Of a stretch of 64,000 bases of DNA, positions 9,201 through 24,200 are shown in pieces (the first letter of the stretch is position 1; every line of letters starts with the position of its first letter). The translations under genes and the position numbers were made by a program. Source of the DNA: Siderastrea siderea (lineage: Eukaryota; Cnidaria; Anthozoa; Scleractinia; Rhizangiidae); the NCBI GenBank assembly GCA_964030785.1, contig OZ034971.1:12547579-12611578 (forward strand), given 5' to 3'. The notes under the pieces were generated by a model. The model worked only from the letters and a program-made list of their open reading frames with translations. It was not told the DNA's origin and ran no database searches.

Positions 9201-12200
9201 AGAAGACACTGAAGGTGATACGGATGTACTTAGATCTATTGTCCCTTTCAAATTCACTGCCACAGATGACGACGAACTACTGCTTTCTAGGCTGCTTGAA
9301 ACAGACCCAGATGGCGACACCACTGATGAAGATGAGACAAGCGCAGAAGACACTGAAGGGGATACGGAAGTACTTTTATCTATCGTCCCACTTGAGCTCA
9401 GTGCCACAGATGACCAAGAACTACTGCTCGGTGGACTGCTTGAAAGAGACACTGATGGCGACACCATTACTGACGAAGACACCAGCCCAGAAGACACTGA
9501 AGGCAATACAGATGTACTTTGATCTATTGCCTGACTCGAGCTCACTGCCACAGCTAGCGACGAACTATTACTTACTGGGTTGCTCGAAACTGCCACTGAT
9601 GGCGACACCACTGCTGAGGATGACACCAGCCCAGAAGACACTGAAGGTGATATGGATGTACTTTGATCTATTGGCCGACTTGAGCTCACTGCCACAGATG
9701 AAAACGAACTACTGCTCGCTAGGCTATTTGAAACAAACACTGTTGCTGACACCACTGCTGAAGATGACACTAGCCCAGAAGAGACTAAAGGCGATACGGA
9801 TGTACTTTGATCTATCACCCGACTCGAGCTCACTGTGACAGATGACAACGAACTAGTGCTGGCTAGGCTGCTTGAAACAGACACTGATGGCAACACCACT
9901 CCTGACGATGTTACCAGCCCAGAAGACAGTGAAGACGATGCGGATGTACTGTGATCTATTGTTACACTTGAGCTCACTGCCACAGATGACCAAGAACTCC
10001 TGCTTGCTAGGCTGCTTGAAACAGACACTGATGGCAACACCACTCCTGAGGATGACACCAGCCCAGACGACACTGAAGGTGATACGGATGTACTGTGATC
10101 TATTCCCCGACTCGAGCTCACTGGCACAGATGACAACGAACTACTGCTCACTACGATGCTTGAAACAGACACTGATGGCGACACTACTGCTGAGGATGAC
10201 ACAAGCAAAGACGACACTGCAGGCGATACGGATGTACTCTTATCTATTGGCCGACTCGAGCTCTCTGCCACAGATGAGGACGAACTTCTGCTTGTTAGGT
10301 TGCTTGAAAAAGACACTGATCGCGACACCACCGCTGAGGACGACACCAGCCAAGAAGACACTGAAGGTGATACGGATGTACTTAGATCTATTGTCCCTTT
10401 CAAGGTCACTGCCGCAGATGACGACGAACTACTGCTTGCTAGGCTGCTTGAAACAGACACTGATGGCGACACCACTGATGAAGATGAGACAAGCCCAGAA
10501 GACACTGAAGGCGATACGGAACTACTTTGATCTATCGTCCCACTTGAGCTCACTGCCACAGATGACAACGAACTACTGCTGGCTAGGCTGCTTGAAACAG
10601 ACACTGATGGCGACACCACTCCTGACGTTAGCAGCTTAGAAGACACTGAAGACGATGCGGATGAACTTTGATCTACTGGCACACTTGAGCTCACGGCCAC
10701 AGCTGCTGACGAACTACTACTCGCTGGGCTAATCGAAACTGCCACTGATGGCGACACCAGTGCTGAGGATGACACCAGCCCAGAAGACACTGAAGGTGAT
10801 ATGGATGTACTTTGATCCATTGCCGGACTCGTGCTCACTCCCACAGATGACGACGAACTCCTGCTAGCTAAGCTCCTTGAAAAAGACACTGATATCGACA
10901 CCACTCCTGAGGATGACACCAGCAGAGAAGACACTGAAGGCGATAAGGATTTAGTTTGATCTATTGCCCGACTCAAGCTCACTGGCACAGATGACAACGA
11001 ACTACTGCTAGCTACGCTGCTTGAAACAGACACTGATGGTGACACCACTGCTGAGGATGACACCAGCCCAGACGACACTGAAGACGATACAGATGTACTT
11101 TGATCCGTTGGTCGACTCGAGCTCACCACCACAGATGAGGACGAACTACTGCTTCCTAGGTTCCTTGAAACAGACACTGATCGCGACACCACCGCCGAGG
11201 AGGACACCAGCCAAGAGGACACTGAAAGGAATACGGATGTACTTTGATCTATTGCCCGACTTGAACTCACTGCCACAGATGACAACGAACTGTTGCTCGC
11301 TAGAGTGCTTGAAACACACACTGATGGCGACACGACGCCTGAGGATGACACTAGCCCAGAAGAGAGTGAAGGCAATAGGGATGTACTTTGATCTACCGCC
11401 CGACGCGAGCTTAGTGCGACAGATGACAACGAACTACTGCCCGCTAGCCTGCTTGAAACAGACACTGATGGCAACACCACTCCTGACGATGTTACCAGCC
11501 CAGAAGACAGTGAAGACGATGCGGATGTACTGTGATCTATTGTTACACTTGAGCTCACTGCCACAGATGACCAAGAACTCCTGCTTGCTAGGCTGCTTGA
11601 AACAGACACTGATGGCAACACCACTCCTGAGGATGACACCAGCCCAGACGACACTGAAGGTGATACGGATGTACTCTGATCTATTCCCCGACTCGAGCTC
11701 ACTGGCACAGATGACAACGAACTACTGCTCACTACGATGCTTGAAACAGACACTGATGGCGACACTACTGCTGAGGATGACACAAGCAAAGACGACACTG
11801 CAGGCGATACGGATGTACTCTTATCTATTGGCCGACTCGAGCTCTCTGCCACAGATGAGGACGAAATTCTGCTTGTTAGGTTGCTTGAAAAAGACACTGA
11901 TCGCGACACCACCGCTGAGGACGACACCAGCCAAGAAGACACTGAAGGTGATACGGATGTACTTAGATCTATTGTCCCTTTCAAGGTCACTGCCACAGAT
12001 GACGACGAACTACTGCTTGCTAGGCTGCTTGAAACAGACACTGATGGCGACACCACTGATGAAGATGAGACAAGCCCAGAAGACACTGAAGGCGATACGG
12101 AACTACTTTGATCTATCGTCCCACTTGAGCTCACTGCCACAGATGACAACGAACTACTGCTGGCTAGGCTGCTTGAAACAGACACTGATGGCGACACCAC

Positions 12201-15200
12201 TCCTGACGTTAGCAGCTTAGAAGACACTGAAGACGATGCGGATGAACTTTGATCTACTGGCACACTTGAGCTCACGGCCACAGCTGCTGACGAACTACTA
12301 CTCGCTGGGCTAATCGAAACTGCCACTGATGGCGACACCAGTGCTGAGGATGACACCAGCCCAGAAGACACTGAAGGTGATATGGATGTACTTTGATCCA
12401 TTGCCGGACTCGTGCTCACTCCCACAGATGACGACGAACTCCTGCTAGCTAAGCTGCTTGAAAAAGACACTGATGTCGACACCACTCCTGAGGATGACAG
12501 CAGCAGAGAAGACACTGAAGGCGATAAGGATTTAGTTTGATCTATTGCCCGACTCAAGCTCACTGGCACAGATGACAACGAACTACTGCTAGCTACGCTG
12601 CTTGAAACAGACACTGATGGCGACACCACTGCTGAGGATGACACCAGCCCAGGCGACACTGAAGACGATAAAGATGTACTTTGATCCGTTGGTCGACTCG
12701 AGCTCACCACCACAGATGAGGACGAACTACTGCTTCCTAGGTTCCTTGAAACAGACACTGATCGCGACACCACCGCCGAGGAGGACACCAGCCAAGAGGA
12801 CACTGAAAGGAATACGGATGTACTTTGATCTATTGCCCGACTTGAACTCACTGCCACAGATGACAACGAACTGTTGCTCGCTAGAGTGCTTGAAACAGAC
12901 ACTGATGGCGACACGACTCCTGAGGATGACACTAGCCCAGAAGAGAGTGAAGGCAATAGGGATGTACTTTGATCTATCGCCCGACTCGAGCTTAGTGCGA
13001 CAGATGACAACGAACTACTGCTGGCTAGCCTGCTTGAAACAGACACTGATGGCAACACCACTCCTGACGATGTTACCAGCCCAGAAGACAGTGAAGACGA
13101 TGCGGATGTACTGTGATCTATTGTTACACTTGAGCTCACTGCCACAGATGACCAAGAACTCCTGCTTGCTAGGCTGCTTGAAACAGACACTGATGGCAAC
13201 ACCACTCCTGAGGATGACACCAGCCCAGACGACACTGAAAGTGATACAGATGTACTCTGATCTATTCCCCGACTCGAGCTCACTGGCACAGATGACAACG
13301 AACTACTGCTCACTACGATGCTTGAAACAGACACTGATGGCGACACTACTGCTGAGGATGACACAAGCAAAGACGACACTGCAGGCGATACGGATGTACT
13401 CTTATCTATTGGCCGACTCGAGCTCTCTGCCACAGATGAGGACGAACTTCTGCTTGTTAGGTTGCTTGAAAAAGACACTGATCGCGACACCACCGCTGAG
13501 GACGACACCAACCAAGAAGACACTGAAGGTGATACGGATGTACTTAGATCTATTGTCCCTTTCAAGGTCACTGCCACAGATGACGACGAACTACTGCTTG
13601 CTAGGCTGCTTGAAACAGACACTGATGGCGACACCACTGATGAAGATGAGACAAGCCCAGAAGACACTGAAGGCGATACGGAACTACTTTGATCTATCGT
13701 CCCACTTGAGCTCACTGCCGCAGATGACAACGAACTACTGCTGGCTAGGCTGCTTGAAACAGACACTGATGGCGACACCACTCCTGACGTTAGCAGCTTA
13801 GAAGACACTGAAGACGATGCGGATGAACTTTGATCTACTGGCACACTTGAGCTCACTGCCACAGCTGCTGACGAACTACTACTCGCTGGGCTGCTCGAAA
13901 CTGCCACTGATGGCGACACCAGTGCTGAGGATGACACCAGCCCAGAAGACACTAAAGGTGATATGGATGTACTTTGATCCATTGCCGGACTCGTGCTCAC
14001 TCCCACAGATGACGACGAACTCCTGCTAGCTAAGCTGCTTGAAAAGGACACTGATGTCGACACCACTCCTGAGGATGACACCAGCAGAGACGACACTGAA
14101 GGCGATAAGGATTTAGTTTGATCTATTGCCCGACTCAAGCTCACTGGCACAGATGACAACGAACTACTGCTAGCTACGCTGCTTGAAACAGACACTGATG
14201 GCGACACCACTGCTGAGGACGACACCAGCCCAGACGACACTGAAGACGATACAGATGTACTTTGATCCGTTGGTCGACTCGAGCTCACCACCACAGATGA
14301 GGACGAACTACTGCTTCCTAGGTTCCTTGAAACAGACACTGATCGCGACACCACCGCCGAGGAGGACACCAGCCAAGAGGACACTGAAAGGAATACGGAT
14401 GTACTTTGATCTATTGCCCGACTTGAACTCACTGCCACAGATGACAACGAACTGTTGCTCGCTAGAGTGCTTGAAACAGACACTGATGGCGACACGACTC
14501 CTGAGGATGACACTAGCCCAGAAGAGAGTGAAGGCAATAGGGATGTACTTTGATCTATCGCCCGACTCGAGCTTAGTGCGACAGATGACAACGAACTACT
14601 GCTGGCTAGCCTGCTTGAAACAGACACTGATGGCAACACCACTCCTGACGATGTTACCAGCCCAGAAGACAGTGAAGACGATGCGGATGTACTGTGATCT
14701 ATTGTTACACTTGAGCTCACTGCCACAGATGACCAAGAACTCCTGCTTGCTAGGCTGCTTGAAACAGACACTGATGGCAACACCACTCCTGAGGATGACA
14801 CCAGCCCAGACGACACTGAAGGTGATACGGATGTACTCTGATCTATTCCCCGACTCGAGCTCACTGGCACAGATGACAACGAACTACTGCTCACTACGAT
14901 GCTTGAAACAGACACGGATGGCGACACTACTGCTGAGGATGACACAAGCAAAGACGACACTGCAGGCGATACGGATGTACTCTTATCTATTGGCCGACTC
15001 GAGCTCTCTGCCACAGATGAGGACGAACTTCTGCTTGTTAGGTTGCTTGAAAAAGACACTGATCGCGACACCACCGCTGAGGACGACACCAGCCAAGAAG
15101 ACACTGAAGGTGATACGGATGTACTTAGATCTATTGTCCCTTTCAAGGTCACTGCCACAGATGACGACGAACTACTGCTTGCTAGGCTGCTTGAAACAGA

Positions 15201-18200
15201 CACTGATGGCGACACCACTGATGAAGATGAGACAAGCCCAGAAGACACTGAAGGCGATACGGAAGTACTTTGATCTATCGTCCCACTTGAGCTCACTGCC
15301 ACAGATGACAACGAACTACTGCTGGCTAGGCTGCTTGAAACAGACACTGATGGCGACACCACTCCTGACGTTAGCAGCTTAGAAGACACTGAAGACGATG
15401 CGGATGAACTTTGATCTACTGGCACACTTGAGCTCACTGCCACAGCTGCTGACGAACTACTACTCGCTGGGCTGCTCGAAACTGCCACTGATGGCGACAC
15501 CAGTGCTGAGGATGACACCAGCCCAGAAGACACTAAAGGTGATATGGATGTACTTTGATCCATTGCCGGACTCGTGCTCACTCCCACAGATGACGACGAA
15601 CTCCTGCTAGCTAAGCTGCTTGAAAAAGACACTGATGTCGACACCACTCCTGAGGATGACACCAGCAGAGACGACACTGAAGGCGATAAGGATTTAGTTT
15701 GATCTATTGCCCGACTCAAGCTCACTGGCACAGATGACAACGAACTACTGCTAGCTACGCTGCTTGAAACAGACACTGATGGCGACACCACTGCTGAGGA
15801 CGACACCAGCCCAGACGACACTGAAGACGATACAGATGTACTTTGATCCGTTGGTCGACTCGAGCTCACCACCACAGATGAGGACGAACTACTGCTTCCT
15901 AGGTTCCTTGAAACAGACACTGATCGCGACACCACCGCCGAGGAGGACACCAGCCAAGAGGACACTGAAAGGAATACGGATGTACTTTGATCTATTGCCC
16001 GACTTGAACTCACTGCCACAGATGACAACGAACTGTTGCTCGCTAGAGTGCTTGAAACAGACACTGATGGCGACACGACTCCTGAGGATGACACTAGCCC
16101 AGAAGAGAGTGAAGGCAATAGGGATGTACTTTGATCTATCGCCCGACTCGAGCTTAGTGCGACAGATGACAACGAACTACTGCTGGCTAGCCTGCTTGAA
16201 ACAGACACTGATGGCAACACCACTCCTGACGATGTTACCAGCCCAGAAGACAGTGAAGACGATGCGGATGTACTGTGATCTATTGTTACACTTGAGCTCA
16301 CTGCCACAGATGACCAAGAACTCCTGCTTGCTAGGCTGCTTGAAACAGACACTGATGGCAACACCACTCCTGAGGATGACACCAGCCCAGACGACACTGA
16401 AGGTGATACGGATGTACTCTGATCTATTCCCCGACTCGAGCTCACTGGCACAGATGACAACGAACTACTGCTCACTACGATGCTTGAAACAGACACCGAT
16501 GGCGACACTACTGCTGAGGATGACACAAGCAAAGACGACACTGCAGGCGATACGGATGTACTCTTATCTATTGGCCGACTCGAGCTCTCTGCCACAGATG
16601 AGGACGAACTTCTGCTTGTTAAGTTGCTTGAAAAAGACACTGATCGCGACACCACCGCTGAGGACGACACCAGCCAAGAAGACACTGAAGGTGATACGGA
16701 TGTACTTAGATCTATTGTCCCTTTCAAGGTCACTGCCACAGATGACGACGAACTACTGCTTGCTAGGCTGCTTGAAACAGACACTGATGGCGACACCACT
16801 GATGAAGATGAGACAAGCCCAGAAGACACTGAAGGCGATACGGAACTACTTTGATCTATCGTCCCACTTGAGCTCACTGCCACAGATGACAACGAACTAC
16901 TGCTGGCTAGGCTGCTTGAAACAGACACTGATGGCGACACCACTCCTGACGTTAGCAGCTTAGAAGACACTGAAGACGATGCGGATGAACTTTGATCTAC
17001 TGGCACACTTGAGCTCACGGCCACAGCTGCTGACGAACTACTACTCGCTGGGCTGCTCGAAACTGCCACTGATGGCGACACCAGTGCTGAGGATGACACC
17101 AGCCCAGAAGACACTGAAGGTGATATGGATGTACTTTGATCAATTGCCGGACTCGTGCTCACTCCCACAGATGACGACGAACTCCTGCTAGCTAAGCTGC
17201 TTGAAAAAGACACTGATGTCGGCACCACTCCTGAGGATGACACCAGCAGAGAAGACACTGAAGGCGATAAGGATTTAGTTTGATCTATTGCCCGACTCAA
17301 GCTCACTGGCACAGATGACAACGAACTACTGCTAGCTACGCTGCTTGAAACAGACACTGATGGCGACACCACTGCTGAGGATGACACCAGCCCAGACGAC
17401 ACTGAAGACGATACAGATGTACTTTGATCCGTTGGTCGACTCGAGCTCACCACCACAGATGAGGACGAACTACTGCTTCCTAGGTTCCTTGAAACAGACA
17501 CTGATCGCGACACCACCGCCGAGGAGGACACCAGCCAAGAGGACACTGAAAGGAATACGGATGTACTTTGATCTATTGCCCGACTTGAACTCACTGCCAC
17601 AGATGACAACGAACTGTTGCTCGCTAGAGTGCTTGAAACAGACACTGATGGCGACACGACTCCTGAGGATGACACTAGCCCAGAAGAGAGTGAAGGCAAT
17701 AGGGATGTACTTTGATCTATCGCCCGACTCGAGCTTAGTGCGACAGATGACAACGAACTACTGCTGGCTAGCCTGCTTGAAACAGACACTGATGGCAACA
17801 CCACTCCTGAGGATGACACCAGCCCAGACGACACTGAAGGTGATACGGATGTACTCTGATCTATTCCCCGACTCGAGCTCACTGGCACAGATGACAACGA
17901 ACTACTGCTCACTACGATGCTTGAAACAGACACTGATGGCGACACTACTGCTGAGGATGACACAAGCAAAGACGACACTGCAGGCGATACGGATGTACTC
18001 TTATCTATTGGCCGACTCGAGCTCTCTGCCACAGATGAGGACGAACTTCTGCTTGTTAGGTTGCTTGAAAAAGACACTGATCGCGACACCACCGCTGAGG
18101 ACGACACCAGCCAAGAAGACACTGAAGGTGATACGGATGTACTTAGATCTATTGTCCCTTTCAAGGTCACTGCCACAGATGACGACGAACTACTGCTTGC

Positions 18201-21200
18201 TAGGCTGCTTGAAACAGACACTGATGGCGACACCACTGATGAAGATGAGACAAGCCCAGAAGACACTGAAGGCGATACGGAACTACTTTGATCTATCGTC
18301 CCACTTGAGCTCACTGCCACAGATGACAACGAACTACTGCTGGCTAGGCTGCTTGAAACAGACACTGATGGCGACACCACTCCTGACGTTAGCAGCTTAG
18401 AAGACACTGAAGACGATGCGGATGAACTTTGATCTACTGGCACACTTGAGCTCACTGCCACAGCTGCTGACGAACTACTACTCGCTGGGCTGCTCGAAAC
18501 TGCCACTGATGGCGACACCAGTGCTGAGGATGACACCAGCCCAGAAGACACTGAAGGTGATATGGATGTACTTTGATCCATTGCCGGACTCGTGCTCACT
18601 CCCACAGATGACGACGAACTCCTGCTAGCTAAGCTGCTTGAAAAAGACACTGATGTCGACACCACTCCTGAGGATGACACCAGCAGAGACGACACTGAAG
18701 GCGATAAGGATTTAGTTTGATCTATTGCCCGACTCAAGCTCACTGGCACAGATGACAACGAACTACTGCTAGCTACGCTGCTTGAAACAGACACTGATGG
18801 CGACACCACTGCTGAGGACGACACCAGCCCAGACGACACTGAAGACGATACAGATGTACTTTGATCCGTTGGTCGACTCGAGCTCACCACCACAGATGAG
18901 GACGAACTACTGCTTCCTAGGTTCCTTGAAACAGACACTGATCGCGACACCACCGCCGAGGAGGACACCAGCCAAGAGGACACTGAAAGGAATACGGATG
19001 TACTTTGATCTATTGCCCGACTTGAACTCACTGCCACAGATGACAACGAACTGTTGCTCGCTAGAGTGCTTGAAACAGACACTGATGGCGACACGACTCC
19101 TGAGGATGACACTAGCCCAGAAGAGAGTGAAGGCAATAGGGATGTACTTTGATCTATCGCCCGACTCGAGCTTAGTGCGACAGATGACAACGAACTACTG
19201 CTGGCTAGCCTGCTTGAAACAGACACTGATGGCAACACCACTCCTGACGATGTTACCAGCCCAGAAGACAGTGAAGACGATGCGGATGTACTGTGATCTA
19301 TTGTTACACTTGAGCTCACTGCCACAGATGACCAAGAACTCCTGCTTGCTAGGCTGCTTGAAACAGACACTGATGGCAACACCACTCCTGAGGATGACAC
19401 CAGCCCAGACGACACTGAAGGTGATACGGATGTACTCTGATCTATTCCCCGACTCGAGCTCACTGGCACAGATGACAACGAACTACTCCTCACTACGATG
19501 CTTGAAACAGACACCGATGGCGACACTACTGCTGAGGATGACACAAGCAAAGACGACACTGCAGGCGATACGGATGTACTCTTATCTATTGGCCGACTCG
19601 AGCTCTCTGCCACAGATGAGGACGAACTTCTGCTTGTTAAGTTGCTTGAAAAAGACACTGATCGCGACACCACCGCTGAGGACGACACCAGCCAAGAAGA
19701 CACTGAAGGTGATACGGATGTACTTAGATCTATTGTCCCTTTCAAGGTCACTGCCACAGATGACGACGAACTACTGCTTGCTAGGCTGCTTGAAACAGAC
19801 ACTGATGGCGACACCACTGATGAAGATGAGACAAGCCCAGAAGACACTGAAGGCGATACGGAACTACTTTGATCTATCGTCCCACTTGAGCTCACTGCCA
19901 CAGATGACAACGAACTACTGCTGGCTAGGCTGCTTGAAACAGACACTGATGGCGACACCACTCCTGACGTTAGCAGCTTAGAAGACACTGAAGACGATGC
20001 GGATGAACTTTGATCTACTGGCACACTTGAGCTCACTGCCACAGCTGCTGACGAACTACTACTCGCTGGGCTGCTCGAAACTGCCACTGATGGCGACACC
20101 AGTGCTGAGGATGACACCAGCCCAGAAGACACTGAAGGTGATATGGATGTACTTTGATCCATTGCCGGACTCGTGCTCACTCCCACAGATGACGACGAAC
20201 TCCTGCTAGCTAAGCTGCTTGAAAAAGACACTGATGTCGACACCACTCCTGAGGATGACACCAGCAGAGACGACACTGAAGGCGATAAGGATTTAGTTTG
20301 ATCTATTGCCTGACTCAAGCTCACTGGCACAGATGACAACGAACTACTGCTAGCTACGCTGCTTGAAACAGACACTGATGGCGACACCACTGCTGAGGAC
20401 GACACCAGCCCAGACGACACTGAAGACGATACAGATGTACTTTGATCCGTTGGTCGACTCGAGCTCACCACCACAGATGAGGACGAACTACTGCTTCCTA
20501 GGTTCCTTGAAACAGACACTGATCGCGACACCACCGCCGAGGAGGACACCAGCCAAGAGGACACTGAAAGGAATACGGATGTACTTTGATCTATTGCCCG
20601 ACTTGAACTCACTGCCACAGATGACAACGAACTGTTGCTCGCTAGAGTGCTTGAAACAGACACTGATGGCGACACGACTCCTGAGGATGACACTAGCCCA
20701 GAAGAGAGTGAAGGCAATAGGGATGTACTTTGATCTATCGCCCGACTCGAGCTTAGTGCGACAGATGACAACGAACTACTGCTGGCTAGCCTGCTTGAAA
20801 CAGACACTGATGGCAACACCACTCCTGACGATGTTACCAGCCCAGAAGACAGTGAAGACGATGCGGATGTACTGTGATCTATTGTTACACTTGAGCTCAC
20901 TGCCACAGATGACCAAGAACTCCTGCTTGCTAGGCTGCTTGAAACAGACACTGATGGCAACACCACTCCTGAGGATGACACCAGCCCAGACGACACTGAA
21001 GGTGATACGGATGTACTCTGATCTATTCCCCGACTCGAGCTCACTGGCACAGATGACAACGAACTACTGCTCACTACGATGCTTGAAACAGACACCGATG
21101 GCGACACTACTGCTGAGGATGACACAAGCAAAGACGACACTGCAGGCGATACGGATGTACTCTTATCTATTGGCCGACTCGAGCTCTCTGCCACAGATGA

Positions 21201-24200
21201 GGACGAACTTCTGCTTGTTAAGTTGCTTGAAAAAGACACTGATCGCGACACCACCGCTGAGGACGACACCAGCCAAGAAGACACTGAAGGTGATACGGAT
21301 GTACTTAGATCTATTGTCCCTTTCAAGGTCACTGCCACAGATGACGACGAACTACTGCTTGCTAGGCTGCTTGAAACAGACACTGATGGCGACACCACTG
21401 ATGAAGATGAGACAAGCCCAGAAGACACTGAAGGCGATACGGAACTACTTTGATCTATCGTCCCACTTGAGCTCACTGCCACAGATGACAACGAACTACT
21501 GCTGGCTAGGCTGCTTGAAACAGACACTGATGGCGACACCACTCCTGACGTTAGCAGCTTAGAAGACACTGAAGACGATGCGGATGAACTTTGATCTACT
21601 GGCACACTTGAGCTCACTGCCACAGCTGCTGACGAACTACTACTCGCTGGGCTGCTCGAAACTGCACCTGATGGCGACACCAGTGCTGAGGATGACACCA
21701 GCCCAGAAGACACTGAAGGTGATATGGATGTACTTTGATCAATTGCCGGACTCGTGCTCACTCCCACAGATGACGACGAACTCCTGCTAGCTAAGCTGCT
21801 TGAAAAAGACACTGATGTCGACACCACTCCTGAGGATGACACCAGCAGAGAAGACACTGAAGGCGATAAGGATTTAGTTTGATCTATTGCCCGACTCAAG
21901 CTTACTGGCACAGATGACAACGAACTACTGCTAGCTACGCTGCTTGAAACAGACACTGATGGCGACACGACTCCTGAGGATGACACTAGCCCAGAAGAGA
22001 GTGAAGGCAATAGGGATGTACTTTGATCTATCGCCCGACTCGAGCTTAGTGCGACAGATGACAACGAACTACTGCTGGCTAGCCTGCTTGAAACAGACAC
22101 TGATGGCAACACCACTCCTGAGGATGACACCAGCCCAGACGACACTGAAGGTGATACGGATGTACTGTGATCTATTCCCCGACTCGAGCTCACTGGCACA
22201 GATGACAACGAACTACTGCTCACTACGATGCTTGAAACAGACACTGATGGCGACACTACTGCTGAGGATGACACAAGCAAAGACGACACTGCAGGCGATA
22301 CGGATGTACTCTTATCTATTGGCCGACTCGAGCTCTCTGCCACAGATGAGGACGAACTTCTGCTTGTTAGGTTGCTTGAAAAAGACACTGATCGCGACAC
22401 CACCGCTGAGGACGACACCAGCCAAGAAGACACTGAAGGTGATACGGATGTACTTAGATCTATTGTCCCTTTCAAGGTCACTGCCACAGATGACGACGAA
22501 CTACTGCTTGCTAGGCTGCTTGAAACAGACACTGATGGCGACACCACTGATGAAGGTGAGACAAGCCCAGAAGACACTGAAGGCGATACGGAACTACTTT
22601 GATCTATCGTCCCACTTGAGCTCACTGCCACAGATGACAACGAACTACTGCTGGCTAGGCTGCTTGAAACAGACACTGATGGCGACACGACTCCTGACGT
22701 TAGCAGCTTAGAAGACATTGAAGACGATGCGGATGAACTTTGATCTACTGGCACACTTGAGCTCACGGCCACAGCTGCTGACGAACTACTACTCGCTGGG
22801 CTAATCGAAACTGCCACTGATGGCGACACCAGTGCTGAGGATGACACCAGCCCAGAAGACACTGAAGGTGATATGGATGTACTTTGATCCATTGCCGGAC
22901 TCGTGCTCACTCCCACAGATGACGACGAACTCCTGCTAGCTAAGCTCCTTGAAAAAGACACTGATGTCGACACCACACCTGAGGATGACACCAGCAGAGA
23001 AGACACTGAAGGCGATAAGGATTTAGTTTGATCTATTGCCCGACTCAAGCTCACTGGCACAGATGACAACGAACTACTGCTAGCTACGCTGCTTGAAACA
23101 GACACTGATGGCGACACCACTGCTGAGGACGACACCAGCCCAGGCGACACTGAAGACGATACAGATGTACTTTGATCCGTTGGTCGACTCGAGCTCACCA
23201 CCACAGATGAGGACGAACTACTGCTTCCTAGGTTCCTTGAAACAGACACTGATCGCGACACCACCGCCGAGGAGGACACCAGCCAAGAGGACACTGAAAG
23301 GAATACGGATGTACTTTGATCTATTGCCCGACTTGAACTCACTGCCACAGATGACAACGAACTGTTGCTCGCTAGAGTGCTTGAAACAGACACTGATGGC
23401 GACACGACTCCTGAGGATGACACTAGCCCAGAAGAGAGTGAAGGCAATAGGGATGTACTTTGATCTATCGCCCGACTCGAGCTTAGTGCGACAGATGACA
23501 ACGAACTACTGCTGGCTAGCCTGCTTGAAACAGACACTGATGGCAACACCACTCCTGACGATGTTACCAGCCCAGAAGACAGTGAAGACGATGCGGATGT
23601 ACTGTGATCTATTGTTACACTTGAGCTCACTGCCACAGATGACCAAGAACTCCTGCTTGCTAGGCTGCTTGAAACAGACACTGATGGCAACACCACTCCT
23701 GAGGATGACACCAGCCCAGACGACACTGAAGGTGATACGGATGTACTCTGATCTATTCCCCGACTCGAGCTCACTGGCACAGATGACAACGAACTACTAC
23801 TCACTACGATGCTTGAAACAGACACTGATGGCGACACTACTGCTGAGGATGACACAAGCAAAGACGACACTGCAGGCGATACGGATGTACTCTTATCTAT
23901 TGGCCGACTCGAGCTCTCTGCCACAGATGAGGACGAACTTCTGCTTGTTAGGTTGCTTGAAAAAGACACTGATCGCGACACCACCGCTGAGGACGACACC
24001 AGCCAAGAAGACACTGAAGGTGATACGGATGTACTTAGATCTATTGTCCCTTTCAAGGTCACTGCCACAGATGACGACGAACTACTGCTTGCTAGGCTGC
24101 TTGAAACAGACACTGATGGCGACACCACTGATGAAGATGAGACAAGCCCAGAAGACACTGAAGGCGATACGGAACTACTTTGATCTATCGTCCCACTTGA

